Shown here piece by piece: positions 9,105-20,490 of a stretch of DNA of 64,000 nucleotides. The notes below the pieces were generated by a model. The model saw nothing but the letters and a program-made list of their open reading frames with translations. It searched no databases and was not told where the DNA came from. Position 1 is the stretch's first letter. Each line of letters starts with the position of its first letter. The position numbers were made by a program, and so were the translations under genes. Source of the stretch: Pyxidicoccus parkwaysis (GTDB taxonomy: Bacteria > Myxococcota > Myxococcia > Myxococcales > Myxococcaceae); contig NZ_CP071090.1 in NCBI RefSeq assembly GCF_017301735.1, forward strand, positions 1,798,001 through 1,862,000, written 5' to 3'.

Positions 9105-12100
9105 ATGCGAATCAAGCGGTTGGACATCACCGGTTTCAAATCCTTCATGGAGCGGAGCGTCTTCACGTTCGATGAAGGCGTCACCGGCATCGTCGGTCCC
9201 AACGGGTGCGGCAAATCCAACGTCGTGGATGCCATCCGCTGGGTGATGGGTGAGCAGAGCGCGAAGAACCTCCGTGGCCGCGGCATGGAGGACGTCATCT
9301 TCAACGGCTCGGAGAACAAGCCGCCGCTGTCCATGGCCGAGGTGTCGCTCACCTTCCTCGTGGACGACACGGACCAGCTCTCGCCCCAGTACCAGGGCTT
9401 CAGCGAAATCACCGTGACGCGGCGCCTGTTCCGCAACGGCGACTCCGAGTACCTCATCAACAAGACGCTGTGCCGCCTGCTCGACATCACCGAGCTGTTC
9501 CTCGGCACCGGCGTGGGCACCAAGGCCTACTCCATCATCGAGCAGGGCCGCGTGGGCCTCATCGTCTCCAGCAAGCCGGAGGACCGGCGCCACCTGCTGG
9601 AGGAGGCCGCGGGCGTCACCAAGTACAAGGCCCGCCGCAAGGCCGCCGAGCGCAAGATGGAGGCCACCGACGCCAACCTCCTGCGCGTCACGGACATCAC
9701 CAACGAGCTGGAGAAGCGGCTCGAGGTGCTGACCCGTCAGGCGAAGAAGGCGGAGAAGTACAAGAAGCTCAAGGCGCGCATGCGGGACATCGACCTGCAC
9801 GCCGCCAGCCACCGCCACCTGGAGCTCTTGGCGGAGAAGCAGGTCCTCAAGTCGCGCCTGGAGAACCTGGGCACCGAGGAGCGCGACAGCCTGGACCGGG
9901 TGAAGAACCTGGAGGAGGCCATCACCAAGCGCCGCGCCGAGCTGGACGCCGAGGCCGCCGCCCTGCAGACGCTCGCCGCGGACGTGCACGCGATGGAGAG
10001 CAGCGTGCAGCGCGACACGCAGGAGCTGTCCTACGCGAAGCGCGACCTGGAGGAGACGCGCGCCCGCGTGGCCTCCGCGAAGGTGGAGCTGGAGGGGCTG
10101 CTGGCGCGGCAGGCGGAGATGGCCGAGGCCATGGCCGCGCGCGAGGCGGAGCTGTCCGGCATCGCCGGCTCGTGGAAGGAAGACGAAGTCGCCATGCAGG
10201 TGGCGCAGGAGGAGCTGCGCCGCGTGTCCCAGCTGCAGACGGAGGTGGCGCTGCGCCTGGAGCAGGAGCGCGCGGGCCTCGTCGCGGTGGCCGGGCGCCT
10301 GGCCAACCACGAGAGCAACCTCGTCAACCTGGCCCGCCAGCGCACGGATTTGGAGGCCCGCCGGGCGAAGCTCCAGGGTGAGCTGGAGGGCCTGCGCGCG
10401 CAGGAGTCGCAGCTGGAGGCGGTGCGCGGCGACGTGGCGAAGCGGGTGGAGGACACCCGGCACCTCGCGGCGGAGCTGGCCGAGCGCAAGGGCCAGGAGG
10501 AGGAGGCCCTCACCCGCACCCGCGCCGACTTCACGGAGAACGAAATCCAGGTCATCGCCCTGCGCGAGGAGCTGTCCGACAAGCGCAGCCGCCTGTCGTC
10601 CCTGGAGGACATCCAGAAGAACTACGACGGCTTCGACCGGGGCGTGCGCGCCGTCATGATGCGCGCCGGCACGGTGGCGCGGGAGCAGGGCATCTTCGGC
10701 CTCGTGGCCGACGTGCTCAACGTCAACGCGCGCTACGAGCGCGCGGTGGAGGCCGCCCTGGGCGAGCGCCTCCAGCACGTCATCGTCGAGAGCCGCGACA
10801 AGGGCGTGGAGCTGGTGGAGTACCTCAAGGGCCACGCGGAGGGCCGGGGCAGCTTCCTGCCGGTGCCCGCGCTGGACGCGCTGCCGCCCACGCAGGAGCC
10901 GGACTTCAGCCGCCCGGGCGTGCTGGCGCACGCGGCGCGCGAGGTGACGTGCGAGGAGACGCTGCGTCCGCTCGTGCAGCTGCTGCTCGGGGACGTGGTC
11001 ATCGTCCAGGACATCTCGGCCGCGCGCGCGTACGCGGAGGCCGTCGGCCCCACGTGCACGCTCGTCACGCAGGACGGCGAGGTGTTCCGTCCGGACGGCA
11101 CCATTGTCGGCGGTGAGCGCGAGGGCGCGGCGGTGGGCGCGCTCCAGAAGAAGCGCGAAATCGCCGAGCTGGCCGGCGAGGTGGCGCGGGTGGAGGAGCG
11201 CTACAACGAAATCCTCACCCGGCACTACACGCTCCAGAAGCAGATGGGGCACGCCGAGAGCGTCCTCAAGGGCCTGGCCAAGAATCAGCACGCGGAAGAG
11301 GTGAACCTCGCCAGCCAGGAGAAGGACCTGCACAAGGCCGGCGAAGACCTCGCCCGGGTGCGCGAGCGGGTGCGGGCGCTGGAGTCCGAGGACGCGCAGC
11401 TCGCGCAGAGCCACAGCGCGCTGGCCCACGAGGAGGAGACGAGCCGCGGCGAGGTGGCACACGGCCAGACGGACCGCGAGGGCCGCGAGGAGCGCGTGAA
11501 GCAGCTCGCGGCGGACCAGGAGTCCCTGCGCCTGCGCGCGGAGACGGCCAACGGCGAGCTGACGGGCCTGCGCATCAAGGTGGCCGCCGGCAGCGAGCGT
11601 GGCGAGTCCGCGCGCAAGGAGCTGGAGAGCCTCGTCACCCAGCGCAAGGACATGGAGGCGCGCGTCACCCGCCTCCAGGCCACGGTGATTGAGGGCGGCG
11701 CGCGCACGGAGGAACTGGAGCGCCGCATCACCGACACCGAGGGCGGCCTGTCCCAGCGCGCCGAGGAGCACCGGGTGGCCGCGGAGGGGCTGGAGTCCCG
11801 CCGCGCCGCGCACACCGTGGCGTCCGCCGAGGTGCGCGAGCAGGACACCGAGTTCCGCGAGCTGCGCGGCCGGGTGGACGAGCTGATGCAGGGCCTGTCG
11901 CAGATTTCGCTGCGCGAGCGCGAGATTGCCCTGGAGCTGGAGCACCTCGCGGCGGGCATCCGCGAGCGCCACCAGGTGGACCTGGCCGCAGAGCTGCACG
12001 GCTACCACCTGCTGCCGCCGCTCACCCCGGAGACGGAGGCCGAGCTGAAGGACCTGCGCGCCCAGGTGGAGAAGATGGGGGAAATCAACCTCACCGCCAT

Positions 12101-12707
12101 CGACGAGCACGCGGAGCTGTCCAAGCGCTACGACTTCCTCGCCGCGCAGAAGAAGGACCTGCAGGCGTCCATTGAGCAGCTCAAGGAGGCCATCCAGCGC
12201 ATCGACGCGGCCAGCCGCGAGCGCTTCAAGCAGACGTTCGACGTGGTGAACGAGAAGTTCCAGGCCATCTTCCCGCGCCTGTTCGGCGGCGGCCGGGCCA
12301 GCCTCGTGCTCACCAGCGAGGGCCCCAACGCGGAGCCGGGCGTGGAAATCGTCGCGCAGCCGCCGGGCAAGAAGCTGCAGAGCGTCAACCTGCTCTCCGG
12401 TGGCGAGAAGGCCCTCACCGCCGTGGGCCTCATCTTCGGCATCTTCCTCATCAAGCCCACGCCCTTCTGCCTCCTGGACGAGGTCGACGCGCCGCTGGAT
12501 GAGGGCAACGTGGGCCGCTACAACGACATGGTGAAGGAGATGAGCAAGCAGTCCCAGTTCATCCTCATCACCCACAACAAGCGGACCATGGAGGTCTCCA
12601 ACACCCTCTACGGCGTCACCATGGAGGAGCCGGGCATCTCCAAGCTCGTCAGCGTCCGCATCCGCGAGGCCGGCGCGGCCAACGACGACAAGGTGACGGC
12701 GGCCTGA
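9105..12707 (+). CDS. smc: Chromosome segregation protein SMC
   Basis: SMC forms a homodimeric ATPase that, with ScpA and ScpB, organises and helps segregate the chromosome. All domains are present in the 1200 residues: Walker A GPNGCGKSNVVDAIRWVMGE near 30-50, a long coiled coil (about 170-510), a hinge (about 515-680; GIFGLVADVLNVNARYERAV and TIVGGERE), a returning coil (about 690-1000), and the C-terminal head with LLSGGEKALTAVGL signature and FCLLDEVDAPLDEGN Walker B. ATG 9105 has AGGAG nine bases upstream. A weak TTGATC-N17-TACTCC promoter may lie at 8993-9021. It stands alone, followed by a bidirectional terminator. scpA and scpB are not in the window. Confidence 0.98.
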   Translation: MRIKRLDITGFKSFMERSVFTFDEGVTGIVGPNGCGKSNVVDAIRWVMGEQSAKNLRGRGMEDVIFNGSENKPPLSMAEVSLTFLVDDTDQLSPQYQGFSEITVTRRLFRNGDSEYLINKTLCRLLDITELFLGTGVGTKAYSIIEQGRVGLIVSSKPEDRRHLLEEAAGVTKYKARRKAAERKMEATDANLLRVTDITNELEKRLEVLTRQAKKAEKYKKLKARMRDIDLHAASHRHLELLAEKQVLKSRLENLGTEERDSLDRVKNLEEAITKRRAELDAEAAALQTLAADVHAMESSVQRDTQELSYAKRDLEETRARVASAKVELEGLLARQAEMAEAMAAREAELSGIAGSWKEDEVAMQVAQEELRRVSQLQTEVALRLEQERAGLVAVAGRLANHESNLVNLARQRTDLEARRAKLQGELEGLRAQESQLEAVRGDVAKRVEDTRHLAAELAERKGQEEEALTRTRADFTENEIQVIALREELSDKRSRLSSLEDIQKNYDGFDRGVRAVMMRAGTVAREQGIFGLVADVLNVNARYERAVEAALGERLQHVIVESRDKGVELVEYLKGHAEGRGSFLPVPALDALPPTQEPDFSRPGVLAHAAREVTCEETLRPLVQLLLGDVVIVQDISAARAYAEAVGPTCTLVTQDGEVFRPDGTIVGGEREGAAVGALQKKREIAELAGEVARVEERYNEILTRHYTLQKQMGHAESVLKGLAKNQHAEEVNLASQEKDLHKAGEDLARVRERVRALESEDAQLAQSHSALAHEEETSRGEVAHGQTDREGREERVKQLAADQESLRLRAETANGELTGLRIKVAAGSERGESARKELESLVTQRKDMEARVTRLQATVIEGGARTEELERRITDTEGGLSQRAEEHRVAAEGLESRRAAHTVASAEVREQDTEFRELRGRVDELMQGLSQISLREREIALELEHLAAGIRERHQVDLAAELHGYHLLPPLTPETEAELKDLRAQVEKMGEINLTAIDEHAELSKRYDFLAAQKKDLQASIEQLKEAIQRIDAASRERFKQTFDVVNEKFQAIFPRLFGGGRASLVLTSEGPNAEPGVEIVAQPPGKKLQSVNLLSGGEKALTAVGLIFGIFLIKPTPFCLLDEVDAPLDEGNVGRYNDMVKEMSKQSQFILITHNKRTMEVSNTLYGVTMEEPGISKLVSVRIREAGAANDDKVTAA

Positions 12708-12740
12708 GGCTCCGGCCCGCCGTACTCCCTTGAAACACAG

Positions 12741-12774
12741 AAGGCGCGGGTCCCGGCTTCGGGTCCCGCGCCTT
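12741..12774. terminator. Bidirectional terminator between smc and the convergent lipoprotein gene
   Basis: The inverted repeat AAGGCGCGGG / CCCGCGCCTT encloses an inner CCCG-GCTT-CGGG hairpin with one T-T mismatch. It lies between two converging genes, 34 bases after the smc stop and 28 before the other stop. The flanks are short A-rich and T-containing segments, not a long T tract. Confidence 0.75.
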
Positions 12775-12801
12775 CGTGCTTTCAGCGACTACCGCCCGTG
12801 C

Positions 12802-14004
12802 CTACTTCTTGTAGGTCTTCTTCGGGCAGGCGCTCTTGTCCTGCGTGGCAATCTTCTGCGCCTCGGCGAGCTCCTTCACCGTCTCGTCCAGGTTCTTCTG
12901 GGTGGCGGCCTCGGCCTCCGTCCAGCCCTCGGCGTCCTTCGCCTTCATCTCCTGGGCGATGGCGAGCGCGGCCTGCTCCGTGGCCTGGCGGCCGGTGAGC
13001 GCCTCGGTGACGCGGGTGTCCGCGGCCACCAGGGTGTTGCACTTGCTCTCCAGCTCGTCGAAGAGCTTGTAGTTCTTCGTCTTCTGGTAGCGGTCCACCA
13101 CCTCGGCGAAGGCCTGGGCGGCCGGGGTCCGGGCGCCGTCGGCGATGGCCTGGTCCGCGGCGCGCTGCGTGCGCACCAGGTCCAGCTGGAGGAAGCGCAG
13201 CTCGGGGGGCAGGGTGGCAGCAGCCGCCTCGGGGGCCGCGGAGTTGAAGTGGACGAAGCGGTAGCTGAATCCGAGCTCGTCCGAGGACAGCTTCGCGGGC
13301 AGCGCGGCAATCTTCGGCTGGAGGCACGCGGCGAGCTGGTCCCCCTCGGTGCTGCCGGAGGGCTCGAAGGTGACTTCCGCCGGCGTCTGCTGCGTCTTCA
13401 CCAGCTTCACCTTGGCCGTCAGCGCCGGGGGCACCTTGTCCTTGAAGTTGGCGTAGCAGTCACACCAGGACGGCTGCGCCAGGCGCACGGCGCCGGTGAA
13501 GTCCGAGCCCTCGTTGATGCCGAACTTCACGGAGTTCAGGCCGGTGGCGGTGTGCTCGAAGGGGATGGTGGCCTCCACGGGCTGCGCGCCCTTGGCCAGC
13601 GCCGCCGGTTGCACCTGGGTGTCCAGCACCTTCTGGATACAGGCGGTGCCCTCGGGGGTGAGGTTCTCCCCGGTGATGGCGTGCGTGGCGCCCTGGTCGG
13701 TGACGGTGGTCTTCACCGACACCTTCGTCGCCTCCGCGGGGCCCCGATTCTTGGGGTCCACCAGGCACTCCAGCACCTGCGGGCGGGCGGCCAGCAGCGC
13801 GCCGAGCACGACGCCCTGGCTGTTGTGCTCCGGCATCTTCAGCTCGCGCGGGAAGCACGAAATCAGGTCGAACGGCGGCTGGTTGGTGATGCGGACCCGT
13901 TCCTCGGTGGGCACGGACTTGCCGCCAGCGGCAGCATCGGTCTTCTGCTGGCCGGCACACGCGGCGGTGAGTGCGAAGGAGGCTACGGCAAGACGACGCA
14001 ACAT
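12802..14004 (-). CDS. Lipoprotein of unknown function with paired Cys motifs
   Basis: The 400-residue protein starts with a lipoprotein signal (MLRRLAVASFALTAAC, Cys16). The frame is open 13 codons further upstream, but ATG 14004 gives the clean signal peptide. The mature part holds repeated segments ending in a Cys, such as VLECLVDPKNRG, TACIQKVLDTQ and LAACLQPKIAAL, which resemble the short repeat of the myxobacterial AgmX/PglI C-terminal family. That likeness is weak and is inference. The last third is alpha-helical with many Ala, Glu and Lys residues. It is transcribed toward smc and follows the FHA regulator gene by 39 bases, so it may be in the same operon. Function is unknown. Confidence 0.75.
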   Translation of the reverse strand: MLRRLAVASFALTAACAGQQKTDAAAGGKSVPTEERVRITNQPPFDLISCFPRELKMPEHNSQGVVLGALLAARPQVLECLVDPKNRGPAEATKVSVKTTVTDQGATHAITGENLTPEGTACIQKVLDTQVQPAALAKGAQPVEATIPFEHTATGLNSVKFGINEGSDFTGAVRLAQPSWCDCYANFKDKVPPALTAKVKLVKTQQTPAEVTFEPSGSTEGDQLAACLQPKIAALPAKLSSDELGFSYRFVHFNSAAPEAAAATLPPELRFLQLDLVRTQRAADQAIADGARTPAAQAFAEVVDRYQKTKNYKLFDELESKCNTLVAADTRVTEALTGRQATEQAALAIAQEMKAKDAEGWTEAEAATQKNLDETVKELAEAQKIATQDKSACPKKTYKK

Positions 14005-14043
14005 GCGGTTGTTCTCCCTGGGGGTGGGACTGCGTCCGGGCAT

Positions 14044-15429
<1,386 letters not shown>

Positions 15430-15509
15430 GGGTCCTCTTTAGGTGCGAGGGGACCAGGGGGGCAAGCACGACTCGCACCTCTTCCCCCACTGAGTCACGT
15501 CCGACGGCA

Positions 15510-16529
15510 TCAGGGCAGCGAGAGTGAAACAATCCTTCCGGAGGGTTGCCTCACGCGCGCCTCGACTGGCGTGGGGCCCAGCCGCGTCCGGGCGAGGGCC
15601 TGGGGCGGGGCGGGGCGGCCGCCAATGGAGAGTACCTCGTCGCCGGGGGACAGCTTCGAGCCCGGCGGGGCCTCGCGCACGTGGAGGCCGCCGGGGAGGC
15701 GGGCCAGCGCGTCGAGCTCCGCGGGGGCCAGGCGAGGGTTGGCGAAGCGCAGCCGCTGGTGGCGCAGCACCTCCGCGTCGAGAATGTCCCGGGTGGAGCC
15801 CTCGGCCTCCAGGGACAGCGTCTCCCAGGGCAGCCACGCCACGGACGTGGCCAGGGGCGGGGCGGGGGCGCGCGGCGGCTTCAGCGTGCCGGAGAGGGCC
15901 TTCAGGGCCTCGCGGGTGAGGGATTCCATGAGCACCGTCAGCTCCGGGGTCGGGTCCGCGCCGTCGTCGGTGACTTCCGCGAAGGGGTCCGCCCGGGCCT
16001 CGCCGGACACCTCCAGCACCACCTGCCGGGTGGCGGGGTGGAGCACCTCCACCGTTCCCAGATAGAGCACGTCTTCCTGCGAGCCCCGGCCCACCGTGTG
16101 GCCACGACTGTCTACCAGCTCACGTTGCCCCGCCTGGACGCGCCGCTCTGCGCGGGGCCTCAGTACCAGCGCGGCTTCAGGACGTACGCGGTAGGGGGCC
16201 AGCACGGCCACCGCGTCGCTGGCCGCCCAGGCGTCGTCCGCGTCGGGCTGGTAGACGCGCACCTCGGTGGGGCCGAAGAAGAGGGCGCTGTCGCCGGCCT
16301 CGGCGAGGGCCACGTCCACCAGGCGCTGCGACAGCCCCACACTGCGCCACGGAGGGGTCTCCCAGCGGAAGACGACGGGATACACCACCACGGCGGATGC
16401 GCGGAGGTCCCCGGGCACGGAGCGCTTCACCTGGGTGGACGGCCCCCGGCACGCCAGGGCCGACAGGGCCACCAGCAGCAGGGCGCCGCGCGCGAGGAGG
16501 GACGGGCCGGTGCGCTTCACGCCCGCCAT
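15510..16529 (-). CDS. Lipoprotein with C-terminal PDZ-like segment
   Basis: The 339-residue protein opens with a signal and lipobox (LLVALSALAC, Cys27). A strand-rich domain follows (SAVVVYPVVFRWETPPWRSV through VVLEVSGEARADPF), then a C-terminal stretch of about 70 residues (GLHVREAPPGSKLSPGDEVL, then IGGRPAPPQALARTRL) with the typical order of a PDZ domain: 'G..V....pgs...L..GD.i..i.g'. PDZ domains bind peptide tails in periplasmic proteases and secretion factors, but no protease domain is seen here. It lies upstream of the FHA regulator on the same strand with an 80-base gap. Function is unknown. Confidence 0.75.
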   Translation of the reverse strand: MAGVKRTGPSLLARGALLLVALSALACRGPSTQVKRSVPGDLRASAVVVYPVVFRWETPPWRSVGLSQRLVDVALAEAGDSALFFGPTEVRVYQPDADDAWAASDAVAVLAPYRVRPEAALVLRPRAERRVQAGQRELVDSRGHTVGRGSQEDVLYLGTVEVLHPATRQVVLEVSGEARADPFAEVTDDGADPTPELTVLMESLTREALKALSGTLKPPRAPAPPLATSVAWLPWETLSLEAEGSTRDILDAEVLRHQRLRFANPRLAPAELDALARLPGGLHVREAPPGSKLSPGDEVLSIGGRPAPPQALARTRLGPTPVEARVRQPSGRIVSLSLP

Positions 16530-16593
16530 CCAAGACGAATGCCCGCGAGGAAGCCAGTAACCTGCGCGCGGCCCGCGGTGTGACGCGCCGTGC

Positions 16594-16995
16594 TCAGTAT
16601 CGCGCGGGTGAGTCGCTGGCCGGGAAGGACTCCTTGGATTCCTCGTCCACGATGTCGTCCTTCGCGTTGCCGCCGGAGTTGACGCTCGCGTTGCTCTGCG
16701 TCTTCAGCGGGCGCGTGGGGACGCTCTTGCCGCCGCCACCCGCCTTCGCCTTGCGGCCGGTGCCGGCCTTCTCGCCACCCAGCATCCTGCCGCCGAGCAG
16801 GTTCTTCGCGCGCTCCGCGAGGTCCTTCTGCCCGTCCTGCAGGTCCCGGAAGAACTGGGCGAGCTCCTGGTCGCCCGCCTCCTCCGCGTCCGCGATGTAT
16901 TGCTCGGCGTTCGAGGCGCCCTTCAACAGGTGGTACAGGGCGCTGATGAGGTTGTAGTGCTCGTCACGGGTGCCCGTCTGCGCTTCTCCTGCCAT
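16594..16995 (-). CDS. Small helical protein with ferritin-like N-terminus and ESFPASD tail
   Basis: The 133-residue protein starts GTRDEHYNLISALYHLLKGA followed by EQYIADAEEAGDQELAQFF, two amphipathic helices with conserved His/Glu/Tyr positions. This looks like the ferritin-like or four-helix proteins found in stress contexts of myxobacteria and other bacteria. The middle is Gly/Lys-rich and probably unstructured. The last 20 residues (DIVDEESKESFPASDSPA) match a short tail motif, D-x-V-D-E-x-S-x-E-S-F-P-A-S-D, known from several small proteobacterial proteins of unknown role. No signal peptide is present. It lies upstream of the glutaredoxin gene, on the same strand but transcribed toward the PDZ lipoprotein gene. 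Confidence 0.75.
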   Translation of the reverse strand: MAGEAQTGTRDEHYNLISALYHLLKGASNAEQYIADAEEAGDQELAQFFRDLQDGQKDLAERAKNLLGGRMLGGEKAGTGRKAKAGGGGKSVPTRPLKTQSNASVNSGGNAKDDIVDEESKESFPASDSPARY

Positions 16996-17093
16996 TGCTG
17001 CCTCCCGCGAAAGGGGTGGTGTGCCACGGGAGGGAAGCTATGCACGGCACCGCGGGCAGCCGGAGCGGGGCGCCCGCCTGGCTGGCCGCCGGC

Positions 17094-17348
17094 TCAGGCG
17101 AGCATCGGGTCCAGCTTGCCCTCGGAGTCCAGCCGCGACAGGTCCGAGTAGCCGCCCACGTGCGTGTCGCCGATGAAGACCTGGGGCACGGTGCGCTGGC
17201 CGCCGCTCATCTCCACCAGCTTCGAGCGCATGCTGTCGTTTCCGGTGACGTCCACCTCTTCGTAGTCCACGCCCTTGCGCTTGAGCAGGTCCTTCGCGCG
17301 GACGCAGTACCCACAGTAGGTCGTCGTGTAGATCTTCACGGGCTTCAC
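17094..17348 (-). CDS. grxC: Glutaredoxin (GrxC type)
   Basis: Glutaredoxins reduce disulfides and glutathione mixed disulfides in the cytoplasm using glutathione. The 84-residue product has the dithiol site CGYC at residues 12-15, after KIYTTTY. TVPQVFIGDTHVGG carries the cis-proline and the glutathione-binding glycines, and the C-terminus SDLSRLDSEGKLDPML is normal. GTG 17348 is chosen because AGGAGGAG lies 5-6 bases upstream. Downstream of groEL on the same strand but separated by the groESL terminator, so it probably has its own promoter in the 17349-17411 interval. Confidence 0.93.
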   Translation of the reverse strand: MKPVKIYTTTYCGYCVRAKDLLKRKGVDYEEVDVTGNDSMRSKLVEMSGGQRTVPQVFIGDTHVGGYSDLSRLDSEGKLDPMLA

Positions 17349-17411
17349 AGGCAGCTCCTCCTTGCGTTCCACCAAGTTAAGAGCCACGGGGGCTCGCCGC
17401 CACCATGGCCG

Positions 17412-17459
17412 GAAAAGACAACGGCCCCCGGCTCCTGAAGAGGAACCGGAGGCCGCCGT
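17412..17459 (-). terminator. Intrinsic terminator of groES-groEL
   Basis: Read on the minus strand, a long GC-rich stem with small wobbles and a bulge (core CCGGTTCC ... GGAGCCGG) is followed by the T-rich run TGTCTTTTCC. It starts 39 bases after the groEL stop, so it should end the groESL transcript before grxC. Confidence 0.75.
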
Positions 17460-17497
17460 CAGGCCGTCACCCCGGCATGGGAGCCGGGGTGGGGCAA

Positions 17498-19177
<1,680 letters not shown>

Positions 19178-19468
19178 TTACTTCTCGATGACGCCGAGCA
19201 CATCCTCTTCACGCAGGATGAGGTGCTCCTCGCCGTCGAGCTTGATTTCCGTGCCCGCGTACTTGCTGAACAGGATGGTGTCGCCGGCCTTGATGTCCAT
19301 GGCGCGGACCTTGCCGTCCTCGAGCACCTTGCCATTGCCCACGGCAACGACCTTGCCCTCGAGGGGCTTCTCCTTCGCCGTGTCGGGGATGAAGAGACCG
19401 CCCTTGGTCTTGGTCTCCTCGGCGACGCGCTTCACGATGAGCCGATCCTGCAGGGGACGAATCTTCAT
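19178..19468 (-). CDS. groES: Co-chaperonin GroES (10 kDa)
   Basis: GroES caps the GroEL folding chamber as a heptamer. The 96-residue product begins [18 protein letters not shown] and has the mobile-loop region [33 protein letters not shown] and the terminal DVLGVIEK, all typical. ATG 19468 is used because AAGGAG lies seven bases upstream and the product then has the family length. The frame is open further to 19561, but that part is the leader. The groES leader is about 130 bases and contains a perfect CIRCE operator just downstream of the predicted transcription start. Confidence 0.97.
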   Translation of the reverse strand: MKIRPLQDRLIVKRVAEETKTKGGLFIPDTAKEKPLEGKVVAVGNGKVLEDGKVRAMDIKAGDTILFSKYAGTEIKLDGEEHLILREEDVLGVIEK

Positions 19469-19561
19469 GATCTGCTCCTTTGGGTGGCGCCCGTCCGACG
19501 GAACCTTCCAGGACGGGACGCCGCTTGGGGGTTGAAAAAGGGTCGTGACGACCCGCGGCAA

Positions 19562-19588
19562 TTAGCACTCGCACCTCGCGAGTGCTAA
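19562..19588 (-). promoter_or_regulatory. Perfect CIRCE operator (HrcA site) of groES-groEL
   Basis: TTAGCACTC, nine bases, GAGTGCTAA is an exact match to the CIRCE consensus, an inverted repeat bound by the HrcA repressor. It starts about 10 bases downstream of the predicted groES transcription start, the usual place for repression and for mRNA effects. This predicts heat-shock induction of groESL by loss of HrcA binding. hrcA is not in the window. Confidence 0.95.
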
Positions 19589-19604
19589 CGCCTAGGCGCG
19601 GCGG

Positions 19605-19632
19605 ATAATAACCAGGGACTTCGACCCGTCAA
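19605..19632 (-). promoter_or_regulatory. Sigma70-type promoter of groES-groEL
   Basis: On the minus strand, TTGACG (19627-19632) and TATTAT (19605-19610) are separated by 16 bases, close to the vegetative consensus. The predicted start near 19598 places CIRCE at about +10. This is one of the best promoter matches in the window. Confidence 0.8.
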
Positions 19633-19745
19633 GCGATGCCGGACTGCCGTCGCATGTGCTGCCAACTTCGCGGCATTCCTGGGGTTTTCCCATTCCAGGC
19701 TCTTGTGCTGGGACTGCGGCCCGGCATACGCGGAGGAGGGCCGGA

Positions 19746-19772
19746 TTAGCACTCGGGGGTGGCGAGTGCCAG
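19746..19772. promoter_or_regulatory. Second, degenerate CIRCE-like element
   Basis: TTAGCACTC, nine bases, GAGTGCCAG: the left arm is perfect and the right arm matches 7 of 9 bases, with correct spacing. It lies 278 bases upstream of groES and 112 bases upstream of ATG 19884, so it could repress either the divergent gene or help HrcA bind at the groESL promoter. No good promoter is obvious right beside it. The rest of the 415-base interval holds the groES promoter and leader. Confidence 0.6.
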
Positions 19773-19883
19773 CGCAAGTGCCCGGAATCATTGAGGGTCG
19801 CTTTTGCCAGGGTGGGAGCCCGTTGGTAGCTTTCCAGTGTCCCCGGGGGCACGAAGCCGCCTCCGGATAGACGGGAGGTGTCA

Positions 19884-20471
19884 ATGAGTGAACTGGTGGC
19901 GTCCCTGTCGCTGAAGGAGTTCTTCAAGTCGCTCCTGGACGAGGTGATTGGCCGGCAGCGGGTGGTCATCGCCGAGGTGACGGAGTTCTACCTGGTGAAC
20001 CTGCTGTCGGAGTTCGCGCTCAGCGACCGGCTCTTCACGCGGGACGAGGACGGCCGGAAGGAGCACGAGCCACTGGCGCTGCTCTACCACCAGGCGCTGC
20101 AACAGGAGCGCAACGAGCGCATCCGCACGCTGCGGCGGCTGGGGGACGTCTCGCTGTACACGGCGGGCTTCTTCTCCGGCTCGCTCCAGTCCGGCGTGGT
20201 GGGCCCGGACTACTACATCCAGATGGGCGGCACGGCGTACGGCCAGGTGGCGGAACTGTCCCCGGCGGCGCAGGTGTACCGCGAGCTGCACGACAAGTTC
20301 CGCGCGCTGGTGGAGGTGCTGGAGGAGATTGCCGCGCGCGGCATGGTGAAGGCGGGCCCCTCGGGAGCGCTCAAGGTCTACGAGTCCTGGTCCCGCACCG
20401 GCAGCGACAAGCTGGAGCGGGTGCTGATGGACGCCGGCATGGTGCCGCCTACCAAGGGCCTGCCCAACTAG
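19884..20471 (+). CDS. Unrecognised 195-residue protein, first of a pair
   Basis: ATG 19884 has GGGAGG five bases upstream. The product is soluble and mostly helical. It opens MSELVASLSLKEFFKSLLDE and has a central YTAGFFSGSLQSGVVGPDYY segment that is glycine-rich, followed by an AYGQVAELSP motif. No catalytic signature or membrane segment is seen. The second gene of the pair begins 19 bases downstream. The degenerate CIRCE-like element upstream hints at heat-shock or HrcA control, but that is inference. I do not recognise the family. It may be a lineage-specific conserved protein of myxobacteria. Confidence 0.8.
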   Translation: MSELVASLSLKEFFKSLLDEVIGRQRVVIAEVTEFYLVNLLSEFALSDRLFTRDEDGRKEHEPLALLYHQALQQERNERIRTLRRLGDVSLYTAGFFSGSLQSGVVGPDYYIQMGGTAYGQVAELSPAAQVYRELHDKFRALVEVLEEIAARGMVKAGPSGALKVYESWSRTGSDKLERVLMDAGMVPPTKGLPN

Positions 20472-20490
20472 CGCCGGGCCGGGAGGCGGC

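Noticed and set aside
8871..12575. A 1234-codon open frame antisense to smc
   Set aside because: It mirrors smc codons in a high-GC genome, lacks domains and has a His/Arg/Leu/Ala composition typical of antisense frames.
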